Assembly (NCBI GenBank): GCA_902783235.1
Contig: CACZQG010000180.1
Coordinates: forward strand, 1 to 6,288
Reading direction: 5' to 3'
DNA: 6,288 nt
DNA from: an uncultured Ruminococcus sp.
GTDB lineage: Bacteria > Bacillota > Clostridia > Oscillospirales > Ruminococcaceae
In this document: positions 6,176-6,288 of the stretch, in pieces
Position numbering within the stretch: position 1 is the stretch's first letter
Layout of the letters: the number at the start of each line of letters is the position of its first letter
Translations under genes and position numbers: made by a program
Notes under the pieces: generated by a model
Databases searched by the model: none
What the model was told of the DNA's origin: nothing
What the model saw: the letters and a program-made list of their open reading frames with translations, nothing else

Positions 6176-6288
6176 ATTGATGTCCCAATTAAATCTTGAA
6201 AATTTATGCGAAGAATAAATGCTGAAATTCAAGGAGGGAAGGTGCAGGAATACTCGCGTATTTCAAGCCTTTCCGACGCAGAAGTTCA
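6176..6288. repeat. Left-hand part of a palindromic interspersed element (right copy)
   Basis: This copy starts with the inverted end (6176-6200) complementary to 58-82 at 22 of 25 positions. It continues through an inner arm (6216-6230) and a small central hairpin, AATAC-TCGC-GTATT (6249-6262), and is cut by the window edge at the base equivalent to position 37 of the left copy. The motif TTCAAG or its complement recurs at 6195-6200, 6228-6233 and 6262-6267, and at 58-63 in the other copy. It lies 46 nt upstream of the radA start, in the same orientation as the left copy. No open reading frame or transposase is present. Confidence 0.75.

Noticed and set aside
6150..6256. CGAGTATT (6150-6157) inverted against AATACTCG (6249-6256)
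   Set aside because: It is only 8 bp over a spacing of about 90 nt, and the first arm lies outside the repeat element. Probably chance.

Overview
The window carries five protein-coding genes, all on the minus strand. It is bounded at both ends by incomplete copies of one small interspersed repeat. Protein sequences, Shine-Dalgarno sites of AGGAGG type, TATAAT-type promoters and AT-rich gaps suggest a low-to-moderate-GC Firmicute, most likely a Clostridia member of the Ruminococcaceae/Lachnospiraceae kind. The genus cannot be fixed from the sequence alone. The gene content is mostly housekeeping, and I see no phage, CRISPR, toxin-antitoxin or other defence-system genes.

In transcription order (right to left): radA (DNA recombination/repair ATPase, 4756-6129), a GNAT acetyltransferase (4284-4739), a maltose/galactoside-type O-acetyltransferase with a left-handed beta-helix (3691 to about 4278) and a YfmM-like ABC-F ATPase (2122-3675). 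Gaps of 15-17 nt and a stop/start overlap make these four look like one operon whose promoter is not visible with confidence. A 322-nt gap follows. It holds an inverted repeat after the ABC-F gene, a near-consensus extended -10 promoter and a leader of roughly 190 nt with possible base-paired structure. The last gene is a phosphohexomutase of the PgcA family (84-1799), which interconverts glucose-1-phosphate and glucose-6-phosphate. Its stop codon lies one base from the left repeat copy.

The two most interesting non-coding items are these. (1) The terminal repeat: positions 1-37 and 6252-6288 are the same sequence with one mismatch. When the two partial copies are joined they give an imperfectly palindromic element of about 158 bp with inverted ends, which looks like a MITE or an intergenic hairpin repeat. 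(2) The pgcA leader: it contains a possible long-range 9-bp pairing and an ACCTC stretch complementary to the gene's own Shine-Dalgarno sequence, and I could not match it to a known riboswitch class.
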